From the NCBI RefSeq assembly GCF_029168945.1, contig NC_083605.1, positions 75,782,969-75,846,968 on the forward strand: a DNA stretch of 64,000 bases, given 5' to 3'. Each line of letters begins with the position of its first letter. Within the stretch, counting starts at the first letter, position 1. Both the position numbers and the translations under genes were made by a program. Below the pieces are notes generated by a model. The model was not told the DNA's origin. It ran no database searches and saw only the letters and a program-made list of their open reading frames with translations. Below, one piece after another: positions 34,348-45,734 of the stretch. The DNA comes from Cannabis sativa. Its lineage: Eukaryota; Streptophyta; Magnoliopsida; Rosales; Cannabaceae.

Positions 34348-35125
34348 GTCATATTTATCATCATGATATATGTATATATAATAAACAATGTTCATGGCTT
34401 GCATATGTTAGGACATGCTAGATCATAGAGTAGTAGTACTCAACTTACTGGTCTTGTCTCCTTAATTTAGTTATTGTTATTTGCAGGTATTTTATGAATA
34501 TATTACTAAACAAAAGGATTTTGACGACCATTATAAAAGTTCGAATATAGTATTACCATCGATTTCTATGACTGACGCTTATGCCACCGATAGAAAATGA
34601 GATAGAATAGGTGTCAGTTATAGATGGTCGCCATCGAGGAATTAGCAACCGTTCTACATAGTCGCTATGGAATAAGCAAACATTCTAACCGTCGTTAACA
34701 CTATACATGTCAAATTTTAAATCATATACAAAAAATATCTATATAAATTTGGAATACCACCAACAACTATAATAATATATCAATAATCGCATATCCAACA
34801 ACAACCAATAATAATATTATTGAAATTTATTTTACTAAGATATTATTCACTAATCATGTATGTTAATATAACATTTGATTTATATGATCTAACATTCTAA
34901 TCTAAGTATGCTTTTACATAAAATAATGAATTATACACATAAAAGTTTAAGATTATCATATTAGGATCACAACAGAATATCATATCTCCTTCCGTTCTAA
35001 TACTATAACCTTTGATTCTTTCCTGTAACAATGTATAATCAAGTGTAGAACATGAATCTATTCTCGAAGTTGTATATTGAGCTCTACACAATCTTTCACA
35101 ATTCCATAACTATCGTCTTGATAAG
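34348..35125. other. 3' region of CYP79 copy A, duplicated after copy B
   Basis: 34348-34840 is homologous to 41851-42320 (3' UTR and beyond, e.g. AGGACATGCTAGATCATAGA). This shows the duplicated unit extends about 0.5 kb past the stop codon. No gene was seen to the right of it. Confidence 0.7.
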
Positions 35126-35133
35126 TGTAGATT

Positions 35134-35871
35134 CAGGGGCGGATCCACTCATTATGTTAGAGTGGCCATGGCCCCCCCTCAAATTCTCAAGAAATAGATG
35201 TACATATTTAAGTGTATATAAAATAAATGTAAATAATTAATATATATAATATAAAATATATATATATTGTTATTGTGCACTTTTTGTAGATATTCAGATT
35301 ATATGAATCTATATAATTTAATTGTAATTTATTAATTAAAATATAAGTTATTTAAATCACATATATTTTGTTTTTTATAGAAATTATAATTTTGTAATTT
35401 CCACTAAATAAGGCTATATAAAATAATATTTTTAAATTAGAAATAAAAATATAAAATATAATGACTCTAACACTATTCAATAATATATATGAATATTTTA
35501 GGAAGAGGAAAAGAGTTTTGACTAATTAATTATTAATGTATATATTGAAAAAAAATTATTTTAATTTCAAAAGAATTTTATGCTAAACATATAAATTACT
35601 ATATAATATTAATTTTTTTATGTAATTACTAATTATTTTGTCAAACAAAATTATTAAAATTTATATGTAATATTCACTTTTACATTTAAATACTGTATTT
35701 TAAAATATAGTGTAATTATTAATTATAATAGACTATGTAATAATGTAATTTATATCCTAGTAAGCCTTTATAAATAACTTTTGTGATGTATAATATGTAA
35801 AAAAAATTATTTAAAATAAAAAAATTTAATAGTTGGCCCCCCCCAATGATTCAGTCCTGGCTCTGCCCCTG
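35134..35871. mobile_element. Non-autonomous hAT-type element, 738 bp
   Basis: The ends are CAGGGGCGGATCCA and, reversed, CAGGGGCAGAGCCA. The 8-bp target duplication is TGTAGATT (35126-35133) / TATAGATT (35872-35879), with one mismatch. The interior is AT-rich and non-coding. Terminal CAGGGGCGGA and an 8-bp TSD are the marks of plant hAT elements. Confidence 0.8.
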
Positions 35872-36454
35872 TATAGATTAATACTCAAAACACTTTTATC
35901 GATTTGCTATGGGTGAAATTGAGAGAGAGAGAGAGTTTTATGAGTCTTTGATAGCTTTAGTTGTCTTGGCTTGCTTTAACTCCACGTCATCTTCTCTTTC
36001 TCTATATTTAATTATAGCCAAAGTTTAGGTTTAAGTTTTCTAAAAATAATATTATTTTTTATTTAAAAAAATAAATTAAATCTTTTATTTATTAATAAAA
36101 AGTGTAATATATTTTCTCTTCCAACCAAAAATACTTTTTATATTTTTTTTATTTAAACTTTATTAAATTAATAAAATAATAAAAGACAAATTGAACCAAA
36201 TTGAATACTTTTCATTAATTTTAAATCAAGCCTTGATTAAAATAATTTCTATTTACCAATATATTCATTAATTCAATTTAAACTATTTTAATACTAATTT
36301 TAATTTCAATAATTATAAATTTTTATTAAATAAAATATAATTTAAATATATTTATTAATTAAACTATTTGTAATTAGAAAACTAAACTTAATTTTTTTTC
36401 TCAATTAAGTTTGCATTTTTACTGAAGTTGGTCTTATAGTGGTCGCATGGTACC

Positions 36455-36545
36455 CACGTGGCTATGAGAAGTGGCCCACCATTACGACACGTGGCACTCC
36501 TTGACCAACTTCCTATCTTTTACAGATGCCTCAGTCAACAGTCAA
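36455..36545. promoter_or_regulatory. Cluster of G-boxes and W-boxes in the CYP79 intergenic region
   Basis: CACGTG at 36455-36460 and 36488-36493, TTGACC at 36501, and two GTCAA (reverse W-box) sites at about 36534-36545. The nearest downstream coding start is 3.5 kb away (copy B at 40093). It may be a displaced distal promoter separated by later insertions, or a relic of a lost gene. Confidence 0.4.
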
Positions 36546-36639
36546 CGTGCAACCATGCAACGGCTTAATTGTCCACGCCAGCACCACACGAGAAAGATAA
36601 ACAGTAAAAAATAATTGGATAATGATAGATTTGCTGTGT

Positions 36640-37190
36640 ACGTTTGTCAGTTTGGTCGGTTAATGTACGTTTTATTTAATCCAATATGAAGATCAGATTA
36701 CAAAAATTTAAGTGTAATTCGCTCAATTAAAAAAAAAAATAATAACCCGTTAAATAAAATTGGTCGGTTTGGTCGAGTTAACACGTGCAGACTGACTACT
36801 AATATATAATTTTTTATTTTTACAACATTTTAGTTAATTTTAATAATAAGACAAATATATATAGATTGAATTTAAAGTTTAAATCAACTACAATAAAAAA
36901 AATATATTAGTTTTAATTTTATATTTTTTAAATAGTCATATAAATTATATGATATATAAATATATGTAATAAAAACATATAAATACATATAAAAAAAACT
37001 CTCTTAATCGGGTTGGTCGGATTAGTTCTAGTTGATTGGGTGGATTGGTATTATTTTCAACCCGCCCAATATAAAGATTGGGCGAGTTATATTTTCGTTG
37101 AGTTTTTCAGTTTGTATTTTTTATCGGGTTATCTCGGTTTAGTTTGGGCGAGTAGTTTGGGCAGTTTATAAAAATTTATGTACAACCCTA
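36640..37190. mobile_element. Probable insertion with GGTTGGTCGG-type repeats (empty site at about 31705)
   Basis: The sequences on both sides (AATTGGATAATG... and GCTTTTACAATGAGAAATGC) lie only about 15 bp apart in the other duplicate at 31690-31725, so about 550 bp was inserted here after the duplication. The right end is GTACAACCCTAGC; the left end GTGTACGTTTGTC is roughly its inverted match. The interior has (GGTTGGTCGG/TTGGGCGAGT)-like repeats. The TSD is not clear. Confidence 0.55.
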
Positions 37191-37415
37191 GCTTTTACAA
37201 TGAGAAATGCTAAAAGGGACTACTGATGCTTAACATCTACCCGATATCATACTACTATAAGTGCAATTAAGTACATATCGAGTTTTATATAACTTAAAAA
37301 AATAAATTTTGGAGTTCCCTATATTATAATAGGTTTGTGAGAGAGAAAATGGGGGCCCAAGACAATAATAGAATTATAGGACCCTTCATAAATAAAATTG
37401 TGCATACATAATGTT

Positions 37416-37509
37416 AGCTTTGGTGTGGTGGCAATTTGGTTGCTTGAGTTGGCTTAGTGGCAAGGTGTTTAACCAACTCAAGCAACTCGGTTGCCACCAC
37501 ACTAAAGTT
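37416..37509. repeat. Strong hairpin: 37-bp arms, 20-nt loop
   Basis: Arm 37416-37452 (ending GGTTGCTTGAGTTGG) and arm 37473-37509 (starting CCAACTCAAGCAAC) pair with six mismatches in 37. The loop contains TTAGTGGCAAGGTG; TGGCTTAGTGG at the arm-loop junction resembles a Pol III A box. It could be a miRNA- or siRNA-like foldback, or a tiny inverted-repeat transposon. Confidence 0.7.
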
Positions 37510-37556
37510 ATAATATGATATTTTATATTAGTATTATTAAATTTTTTATATTAAAG

Positions 37557-37620
37557 GGGCGTCAGTTGGGTGGGGGCCCTAGGCGCATGCCTACCCAGCC
37601 TACTCTTAAAACTGGCCTTG
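37557..37620 (-). repeat. Inverted fragment of the GGCTGGCC...GCCTAGGG transposon family
   Basis: Read on the minus strand it gives AAGGCCAGTTTTAAGAGTAGGC then GTAGGCATGCGCCTAGGGCC, matching the phrase order of the 10319 fragment. Confidence 0.45.
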
Positions 37621-38235
37621 ATTGTAACTAATCATAGGACACCATTAATTAATGGTGAAAAATGCACAATTATTAATCTTAAAGTTTAAAATAAATTAAG
37701 TTGAAATTAATATTTTTATGAAATTAATAAAATATATTTTTTATTGAAAATATTTTCTTTGGATTTAATTTATTAGTATTTTGTAGGAATTAGTATTGTT
37801 GTTGAAGAAAAGAAAAAAAAAAGAACCTAAGCCCAAAAGGGCCTAGTAGCCAAGTCCAGCCGGCCATAGTCGGTGACGTGGCAGCGATCCATTGGTTGTG
37901 ACTGCTCGTTTTTCTCGTTCTCTCCTTTGTCTTCAGCCCACGTGGCTTTTGCTGTTGTCCAAGAATCAAGATCTTCTGTTAAAAGATTGTGTTTCATAAT
38001 GTATTAAACCAATGTCATTGTGACACATCAATCAATTTGAGCATTTTAAGAGAAAAAAAAACTGTATAGATAGTCAATTTTTTAATAAATAAAAAATTAA
38101 TTAACGTGTCAAATTTAGATTGGTTTAACACAGTATAGCATATGAACCAAATCAAAGCAATTATAACATATATATTGACTTTTCATTACCAACATAATTC
38201 AACAAAGATACTAAAATAATAATAAAGATAAGATA

Positions 38236-38286
<51 letters not shown>
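38236..38286. repeat. (ATT)n microsatellite, about 17 units
   Basis: An uninterrupted ATT repeat inside AT-rich spacer, probably length-variable. Confidence 0.95.
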
Positions 38287-39289
38287 GTAATCCAAAATTA
38301 TTTTTATTTTGTATTTTAGTTTTTTTTGTAATTTTATAAATAGGATCTCATTTTTTTTTTTTTTGAAGGAAAATAGGATCTCATTTTTAGTTTGTAAGAA
38401 GTATAATTTTTAGTGTAAAAAAAATTATAAGGAAATTTTTCTTCACTTTTCTTCTCATATTTCTTTCTAAAGTTTTTATAAGAATGATGAGCATAATGGT
38501 CTAATCTTCCTTGGAAGGTTAGAGATGACTCTATATGCAAAGTGAGATTATTTTGTATCTTTTATTCACTTATTGTGATATTTATTTGAGTAATGCAAGT
38601 TCTTATATTCTACTTTTATTTTTATATTCTTCATCCATGTATACTAAATATATAGACTTAATCATGCTCTTTTTATATATTTTTATTTAGTGATTATAGT
38701 AAGGATAATATTGCTCATTTCTATCTTTTATGTTTATTTTTATTTACTTTTTGTTAAATGATATACATGTTTAGTTATGTTCTCCCTATGTGTCTAAAAA
38801 TTAATAAAAGTAATATTAATGTTCATTTCCTTCACTATCACTACCATCTCCATCTCTATCTCTTTGTCATTATTTTTACTAAAAATATATAGGATTAGTC
38901 ATGCTCTTTTTATGTGTTACTATTTAGTTAACATAATATTGATGTTTAATTTTATGTTTAATCTTTTATTATATTACTGCTTGATGTATAATGTCATTTC
39001 TAAGTTCTACATAAGAGTAAATTATTTCTTTTATTTTCAAGAACTTGTATACTCAAAATATAATGAATTTTAATGTTATATTATTTGTGTCAACTTTGTG
39101 AATCAAATGTACAAAATAACTAAACAAGCATATGGATTATTCTTAAAGCCTTTCTCTCTTTTACTATTAATTACACCTTTATTTGCTTTCTTTTAATATT
39201 TAATACCAAAATAAAAATCCCCAAACTCATTTGGTTACTTATTTGTTACTTTTTATTAACCTTTTGTGTTTATTTTTCTACTAACGCTT

Positions 39290-39390
39290 TTGTCTATAAT
39301 CATATACCTGTGGAATCGACCGCCCGATCTATACTACAATCACCGCTAGTAGAAGTCACATTTGGGCGTTAAACATCCACCTATAGAAGC
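39290..39390 (+). repeat. Possible Ty3-type LTR end remnant
   Basis: CCTGTGGAATCGACCGCCCG followed by ATCTATACTACAATCACC resembles the 'CTGTGG.TCGACC..' signature seen near LTR R/U5 regions of plant Ty3/gypsy elements. AT-rich sequence from about 38750 may belong to it. No partner LTR, PBS or coding remnant was found, so the call is weak. Confidence 0.35.
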
Positions 39391-39424
39391 TGTTGGGTAC
39401 CATTAGTCCTTAATAGCAATACTC

Positions 39425-39760
39425 TTTTACAGTACACCCTCATAAAATGTGTACACTGATGCATCCGTGTAAATTTTACTCCAATTATTTATAACGTTAT
39501 AGTTGTTTATGACATCTTGTAAATTTTCGAAAAATTCTGAATAATATATAATATAAAAAACAATGTTCAAATAATTTATTTCACACGTGTATAAAATAAA
39601 AGATTCACGCGTATAATAGACAATTCGAACCTTATTTTCTGCGTATAATTTTTTTTTTGAATTTTTCAAAATTTTATAGAATGTCTTAAATAGTTAAAAT
39701 AATGAACACAATCATAAAGAATTGGACCAAAAAAAGTCTCTCGAATGCCAAAATAAATAA
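39425..39760. repeat. Palindromic MITE family, copy 3 (upstream of CYP79 copy B)
   Basis: It starts ACAGTACACCCTCATAAAATG. The arms ATAGTTGTTTATGACATCTTG and the inverted GAATGTCTTAAATAGTTAAA enclose CACACGTGTATAAAATAAA. It is positionally equivalent to the 31955 copy. Confidence 0.65.
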
Positions 39761-40092
39761 GAATGTATCGATATATATATATATATATCAATTTTAAGAG
39801 TTGTATTGTAGGATTTTCCGATGTGATTAATTATTATACTAAAATGAAAAAAAGAAATGGATAATATCAATTTAAAATACGTTTCTTTTGTGGATGTATT
39901 TTATACGTGGGTTCATTGATCACTATATATCACTATTCCTATTCACCTCCTACGTATGAAAAACCTTCCTTATCATATAACTAATAATTAATCCATATTA
40001 TATATATATATATATATTCATGATATAATGTACGTATAAATAATCTACAACACTTCTCATTTCTTCTCTCTCGATCTCTATATTATATAATA

Positions 40093-41850
40093 ATGAAAGG
40101 TTTCACTCTCTCTAATTGTACTGCTACCTATAATACTTTCGTTATTGTCATGCTTATCACAATATTATTCTTGTTACTACTCAAATATTTGTTTACTATC
40201 AAGAACAAGTTAACTACTACTACTAATCTTCCTCCTGGCCCTACTCCATGGCCAGTACTTGGAAGCTTTGTTAGCATGATGCTAAACAAACCGGCATTTA
40301 AGTGGCTCCACCATGTTATGGAGGAGTTGAACACAGACATTGCATGTATCCGTCTAGGAGCAAACACTCATCTGATCACTGTTACCTCTCCGGAGATAGC
40401 TAGAGAGTTCTTGAAGAAACATGACGCGGTGTTTGCTTCAAGACCTGATACTGTGGTGACTTGTATGATTTCTCGTGGTTACAAAACCACTGTAATGTCT
40501 CCCTCCAACGACCACTGGAAGAAGATGAAGAGAGTTCTTCTGTGTCATGTTTTGAAGCGTTCTACTCTTGATTTGTTTCTCGAAATGAGAAATGAAGAAG
40601 CTGATAATCTCATTCGCTTTGTTTATAACCAGATAATAGCTAATGGAACGATGAAGAACAGTGAAAGAGGAGTGGTGAATGTGAGAATTGCGGCACTGCA
40701 TTTTGTGGCGGGAGTGTTAAAGAGAATGTTGTTAGGTAAAAGGTGTTTTGGGAAGGGAAGAGAGGATGGTGGTCCTGGAAAAGAAGATGAAGAACATGTG
40801 GAGGCTATGTTTACTCTGCTTACCCATATTTTTGCCTACTCTATTTCAGATATTTTTCCGTGGTTAAGGTGGTTTGACTTAGATGGACGTCAGAAGATTG
40901 TTGGTAAAGCTATGAAAGTGATTGACAAGTATCAAGACTCATTAGTGAAGAAGAGGATGAAAGAGTACAAGCAAAAGCAGGAACAAAAACCTCCTACAGA
41001 TATTCTTGATATTCTCATGTCCCTAAAAGATTCTGATGAAAAACCTCTTTTGTCTGAAGAAGAAATCCTAGCACAAGTCACGGTGAGTTGTGATAAGTTT
41101 AATTTTTTAATGATTAATCTACATCACTATCTTTCACATGAAATTTTAATTTAAGATGTCAAAATCAAGACTCAAACAATTAATAGCATAATGGTGTGAT
41201 TTTTGTTGACTAAGCAGGAAATATTTTTAGCTGGAATAGACAATCCATTCAACACAGTAGAATGGGCACTCTCAGAGATGTTGAACCACCCAGAGATGCT
41301 TCAAAAGGCAACTGAGGAAATTGACAAAGTTGTTGGCAATGACAATGGCACACTACTCCTCCAAGAATCTCACATACCCCAACTACCTTACCTTGTGGCT
41401 TGCGCAAGAGAAGCTATTCGCCTCCACCCAATTATCCCTTTCAACGTACATTCCTCCACTGAGGAATGCACTGTAGCTGGCTACTTCATTCCCAAAGGAA
41501 GCCACATCCTCCTTAGTCGCCTCAGTCTCGGTACAAACCCTACTGCTTGGCCTGATGAGCCCTCGCGCTTCAATCCTGACCGCCATCTTCCTGAGAATCG
41601 AAGTGACTTGGGAGAGACTAATTTGCGTTTCATCTCCTTCACCACAGGGAGGAGAGGGTGCATTGGAGGGGTGTTGGGTACCAACATGACAATTATGCTT
41701 TTGGGAAGATTGTTACAATGTTTCACATGGAAGATTCCAGAAGTAATGGAGAAGATAGATTTGAGGAGTAAAGACGATGGAATTCTCTTTAAGGCTACCC
41801 CTTTGTTTGCTCATGCAAAACCTCGTTTCAATCCTTCTATCTATGTATGA
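40093..41850 (+). CDS. CYP79-family cytochrome P450, copy B (open)
   Basis: Exon 1 is 40093-41082 and exon 2 is 41218-41850, giving 540 residues, the usual CYP79 length. An N-terminal ER anchor (FVIVMLITILFLLLLKYLF), the proline hinge LPPGPTPWPVLGS, FASRPDT, GGPGKEDEEHVEAMF, the I-helix AGIDNPFN, EAIRLHP (ExxR), FNPDRHLP and the haem loop FTTGRRGCIGG are all present. CYP79 enzymes N-hydroxylate an amino acid twice to form its aldoxime, the first step to cyanogenic glucosides and other nitrogenous defence compounds. The amino acid used cannot be read from sequence. After EAIRLHPIIPFNV, copy A reads PH, as CYP79s usually do, but copy B reads H: a 3-bp deletion removes the proline in substrate-recognition site 5. 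Activity is therefore uncertain. A TATA (GTATAAATAA, about 40034) and a CT-rich leader precede the ATG. Confidence 0.88.
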
Positions 41851-42337
41851 GTCATATTTATCATCATGATATATGTATATATAATAAACAATGTTCATGG
41901 CTTGCATATGCTAGGACATGCTAGATCATAGAGTAGTAGTACTCAACTTACTGGTCTTGTCTCCTTAATTTGGTTATTGTTGTTTGCAGGTATTTTATGA
42001 ATATATTACTAAACAAAAGGGTTTTGATGACCATTATAAACGATCATATTTTGTATTATCGTCGATTCTTATGACATGCCTCTGCCACCAACAAAAAACA
42101 TGATGGAATAGGTGTCAATTATAGATAGTTGCTATTGAGGAATAAGCAACTGTTCTACATAGTCGCTATGGAATAGGTGACCATTCTAATAGTCGTTAAC
42201 ACTATACATGTCAATTTTAAACTGTCACATACAAAAAAAAATCTATATAGATTTCGAATACCACTAACAACAACTATAATAATAAATCAATAATCGCATA
42301 TCCAACAACCAAGAATAATATTGTTGGAACTTATTTT

Positions 42338-42660
42338 ATGGCTACTTCATTCCTAAAGGAAGCCACATCCTCTTCAGTCTCCTAAGTCTCGGTACCAACC
42401 CTGATGCCTGGCCCGATGAGCCCTTGCGCTTTAATCTTGATTGCCATCTTCCCGAGAATCGATGTGATTTGAGAGAGACTGATTTGCACTTTATATCCTT
42501 CACCACGGGGAGGAGAGGGTGCATTGGAGGAGTGTTGGGAAACATGACGATTATGCTTTTCGTTTTCGGAAGAGTGTTGCAATGTATACACTCTCTTTAA
42601 GGCGACTCCTTTGTTTGCTCATGCAAAACTTCGTTTCAATCCTTCTCTTTATGAGTCATT
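42338..42660 (+). pseudogene. CYP79 exon 2 fragment, copy C
   Basis: Starting at GGCTACTTCATTCC, it parallels copy B from the GYFIPKGSHIL region to the end (PSLYESL). The haem loop FTTGRRGCIGG is still readable, but there are deletions after it (loss of about 80 bp around 42587), and a stop follows. It joins directly to the duplicated 3' flank of copy B, so it is the leftover of an older third unit. It is more diverged than A from B. Confidence 0.85.
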
Positions 42661-42662
42661 AT

Positions 42663-43386
42663 CATTGTAATCAGCGAGATATATATAAATATGTATAATA
42701 AATAATGCTCCTGGCTCGTTGGACATATGCATGAGTAATACTCAAAATTTAGTACCTTTGTCACCTTATTAATTTGGTTTTAGTAGTTTTTTTTTTAATA
42801 AGTGTGCTTGTTATTCAGTTATTTAAATTTTTCGTATTTGTTTAATATGATGTTTATGTAATGTATTGTTAATGTGGTGTTTCATATCAATGAATGAATT
42901 TTTGCAATGGTTTGGGTAATAATTTGGTAGTGTATATGGTTAAAATTATGTACATATATATTATTATTGCGTGTAATTTGGGTGTTTCTCTATAATATTA
43001 TTCATATTTTGAAAGTAATAACTGTTATATACTTAAATCATTCAAACTTTTTAAAAATAATATATAATTAAAATTGATTTAGTTCACCACCTAAAACTAT
43101 ATATAATGGTTAACATTAAATATATATATTATTATGTGTAAGAAAGTGTATAGTTTGGGTGGGTAATAATATTACCATTACGAATTGTTATTTATATTGG
43201 AATTTTATAAATTTTAATTTAATAATTATTATAAAATATTATTAATAATCATTTAAAAGGCTTTACTTTGTGATGATGTTGGTGGTGCCAATGCTCAACT
43301 TGAGTGAGTCTCTTGTATTACTCATTTATAAATGGGCACCACTCATATATTAAAAAACAATTAAAATTTAAAAGTTTTTAAATTAA
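42663..43386. other. AT-rich spacer right of the CYP79 cluster
   Basis: No coding or RNA signal. It holds short TATA/ATTATT runs only. Confidence 0.5.
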
Positions 43387-43387
43387 A

Positions 43388-43550
43388 AAAATGCTAAAAG
43401 GTACTAATATTATTTAAAAGTGTCATATATTACTATTTGTGTAATTAAGTACTGGGTCTCACATAATAAAATTTAATAATTATTATAGAATATCTCTCTA
43501 CCATTTATATGACACCACTTATAGATAGTACTAAACATCCATAATAATGC
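43388..43550. repeat. AATGCTAAAAG-type MITE copy
   Basis: AAATGCTAAAAGGTACTAATA starts a segment with GTAATTAAGTACTGGGTCTCA inside and 'agtactaaacatccataataatgct' phrases inverted at its end. Related segments begin at about 31726, 37206 and (inverted) end at about 54330. The 31726 and 37206 copies are part of the CYP79 duplication. Confidence 0.45.
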
Positions 43551-43794
43551 TAAGAAAGTATTTATTTGTACGAGAAACTAAGAACTTTTTTGACATTATT
43601 TTTTGTTTTTAAAAATATACGTTTTTCAGAAATGAGAACAAAATCTAATTTTTATAATTTTCAAAAGACAAGACTTGTTTGGTTAGTTTACTAAATATAT
43701 TTTTAAGATTTTTTTTTTTTACAAAAAAAAATAAATAAATAAATAAAAACAAACAAACAAACGAAAAAAACACTTCAATACTCTAGACCCTGAT

Positions 43795-44345
43795 CTATGA
43801 CCTTAACTCAGACCCAACCTGAGCTCGGACCTAGAGACCGGACCCAAACCTGTGACTTTGACCTGAATCCCAACCCGACCACAGACTTAGACCGAACCCC
43901 TAACTCAAATTGATCTTGAATCCAAACCCAGCACTACTGGTCCCAAACCTTGACCTAAACCTGAACCCAAACTAGGATCTCCCCAAACCAAACCCTGGGT
44001 TAGGGTCGACTTTTAAAGTTAGTGGGCCATAGGAAAAAAAATAATTTTGGGCCCTTATGTAGAAAAGAAAATGTGGTATTTTTTCAAAATCGGTAGAAAA
44101 AATATGTATTTTTAAAAGAAAAAATTTCATTTGGACCCTGGGCTAGGTGGGCCCTAGGGCACAAGCCTAGTCTGCCTATGCCCAGTGTCGAGTTTGCGTT
44201 GGATCCCAATTCCCGACCTCGATCCCTAATCTCAAACCTGATCCTTGACCCCAACCTCGACCTCGTTCATCGACCTTCACCCCAAATCCAACAGTGACTT
44301 TGGATCCCGACTCTGATCCCAATCCTGAATTTCAGATCTCGTACG
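43795..44345. repeat. Decayed 'gAcCCnaaCC' repeat array, interrupted by a transposon fragment
   Basis: Both sides (43795-44010 and 44215-44345) are runs of degenerate units such as GACCCAAACC, GACCTGAATCCC, CGACCTCGATCCC. They look like an aged form of the GGACCC array at 58760-59415. The middle (about 44010-44210) is a fragment with GGGCTAGGTGGGCCCTAGGG, the family seen at 10319 and 37557. Confidence 0.6.
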
Positions 44346-45299
44346 TACCCAAATTAGAGTGGTACCCCGATATGAGATATACAAATTAATATGATGTGTG
44401 AGAAAGTAAAAAAAGAAATATTGACAAGTAAGCAAAAAAAAAATATAACTAAACACCTCCTATTGTTTTTAATAAGTAATTTTCCTATTTTTAAAAAGTA
44501 AAAATAGTTTTCAAGTTAGAATGACAAATCGCTTTTAGATTTATATTTTTTTTTAACTAGTTTTGATGAATCTATCGATGTTGATTTTGAAAGTCTTAAT
44601 AAAACTTGATTAATTTATATACATATTATTACTATTTATACCCCAAAAAATATTCATATTATGTGCCTAATATTATATTTCCTTAAAAAAAAAAAAAAGA
44701 AAGAAAGAAGAAAAATTGCATGGCCCATGCAATATTATATATAGAGGCAAATAAATTGCATGGCCCAAAGTATATAGTATCGTTCACTTCTTTTTCCTTT
44801 TTTTTTTTGAATTCATTTATCGTTCACTTCTTTAATTCAATTTTCAAAAAGAGTTATTATTAATATGAGTAATTTACGCTATAAATAATTAAATTTAATT
44901 TTTAGTTGTAAATAAATATCTAAGATTAATGTTTGACAGTAATAATACCGAAGTTATAATTCTAAAACTTCTATAAGTACTTGACTGTTAAGTGTTAAGT
45001 AAATTACCACTTGGCAATCTTATTCAAGTCATTAAATTTTTATTTTTTTTTTAAAAAAAATTAGTTTAAATATACCAATAAAAAATGACATGTGAATCAT
45101 AATGACTTAACATTTAATGGTTAGGTATTATAACTGCCAAAAATTAAATTTAGGTATTTATTTACAACCGGGAGTTAAAGTTAAGTATTTATGCCACAAA
45201 TTACTCTAGTAATATTAGTATTTCTAGTTCATTAACTAACTATATTTTTTTTATGCAGATTTAATCACACTGAAATAATATTAGACAAATTTACAATGT

Positions 45300-45700
45300 A
45301 CTCCCTTTAAGGGATGTATCGATGCATTCCGATCTCTTTTGGTATCTGAAATAATTTCTTAGTCAATTTTTTTTTTTTACAGTTATGTACGTTATAATTA
45401 TTTGAAACATCTTGTAAAATTTTAATAAATTCAGAAAATTTAATACGCTGAAAATAGGATTCAAACATTGTGTTACACACGTGACTATTTTATTTTATAC
45501 GCGTGTAAAAATAAACTGTTTGAACACTACTTTCTATATTGTAAATTATTCTAAATTTCTCAAAATTTTGCATGATATCTTAAATAACTATAACGTACAC
45601 AAATATGAAAAAAATGGACTAAAAAATTCTTCTGAAACATATAAAAGGTGTATCAGTGTATCATTTTAATAGGTGCATTATAGAAACACCCAGTAATATT
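45300..45700. repeat. Palindromic MITE family, copy 4, with long terminal inverted repeats
   Basis: The arms GTTATAATTATTTGAAACATC ... GGATTCAAACA and the inverted TGTTTGAACACTACTTTC ... ATATCTTAAATAACTATAAC flank two ACGCG-containing segments. The outer ends (GGGATGTATCGATGCATTCC / GGTGTATCAGTGTATCATTT) are also roughly inverted. Confidence 0.6.
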
Positions 45701-45734
45701 TATCCAATTATTTTTAATAAAATTGGTATTAATC

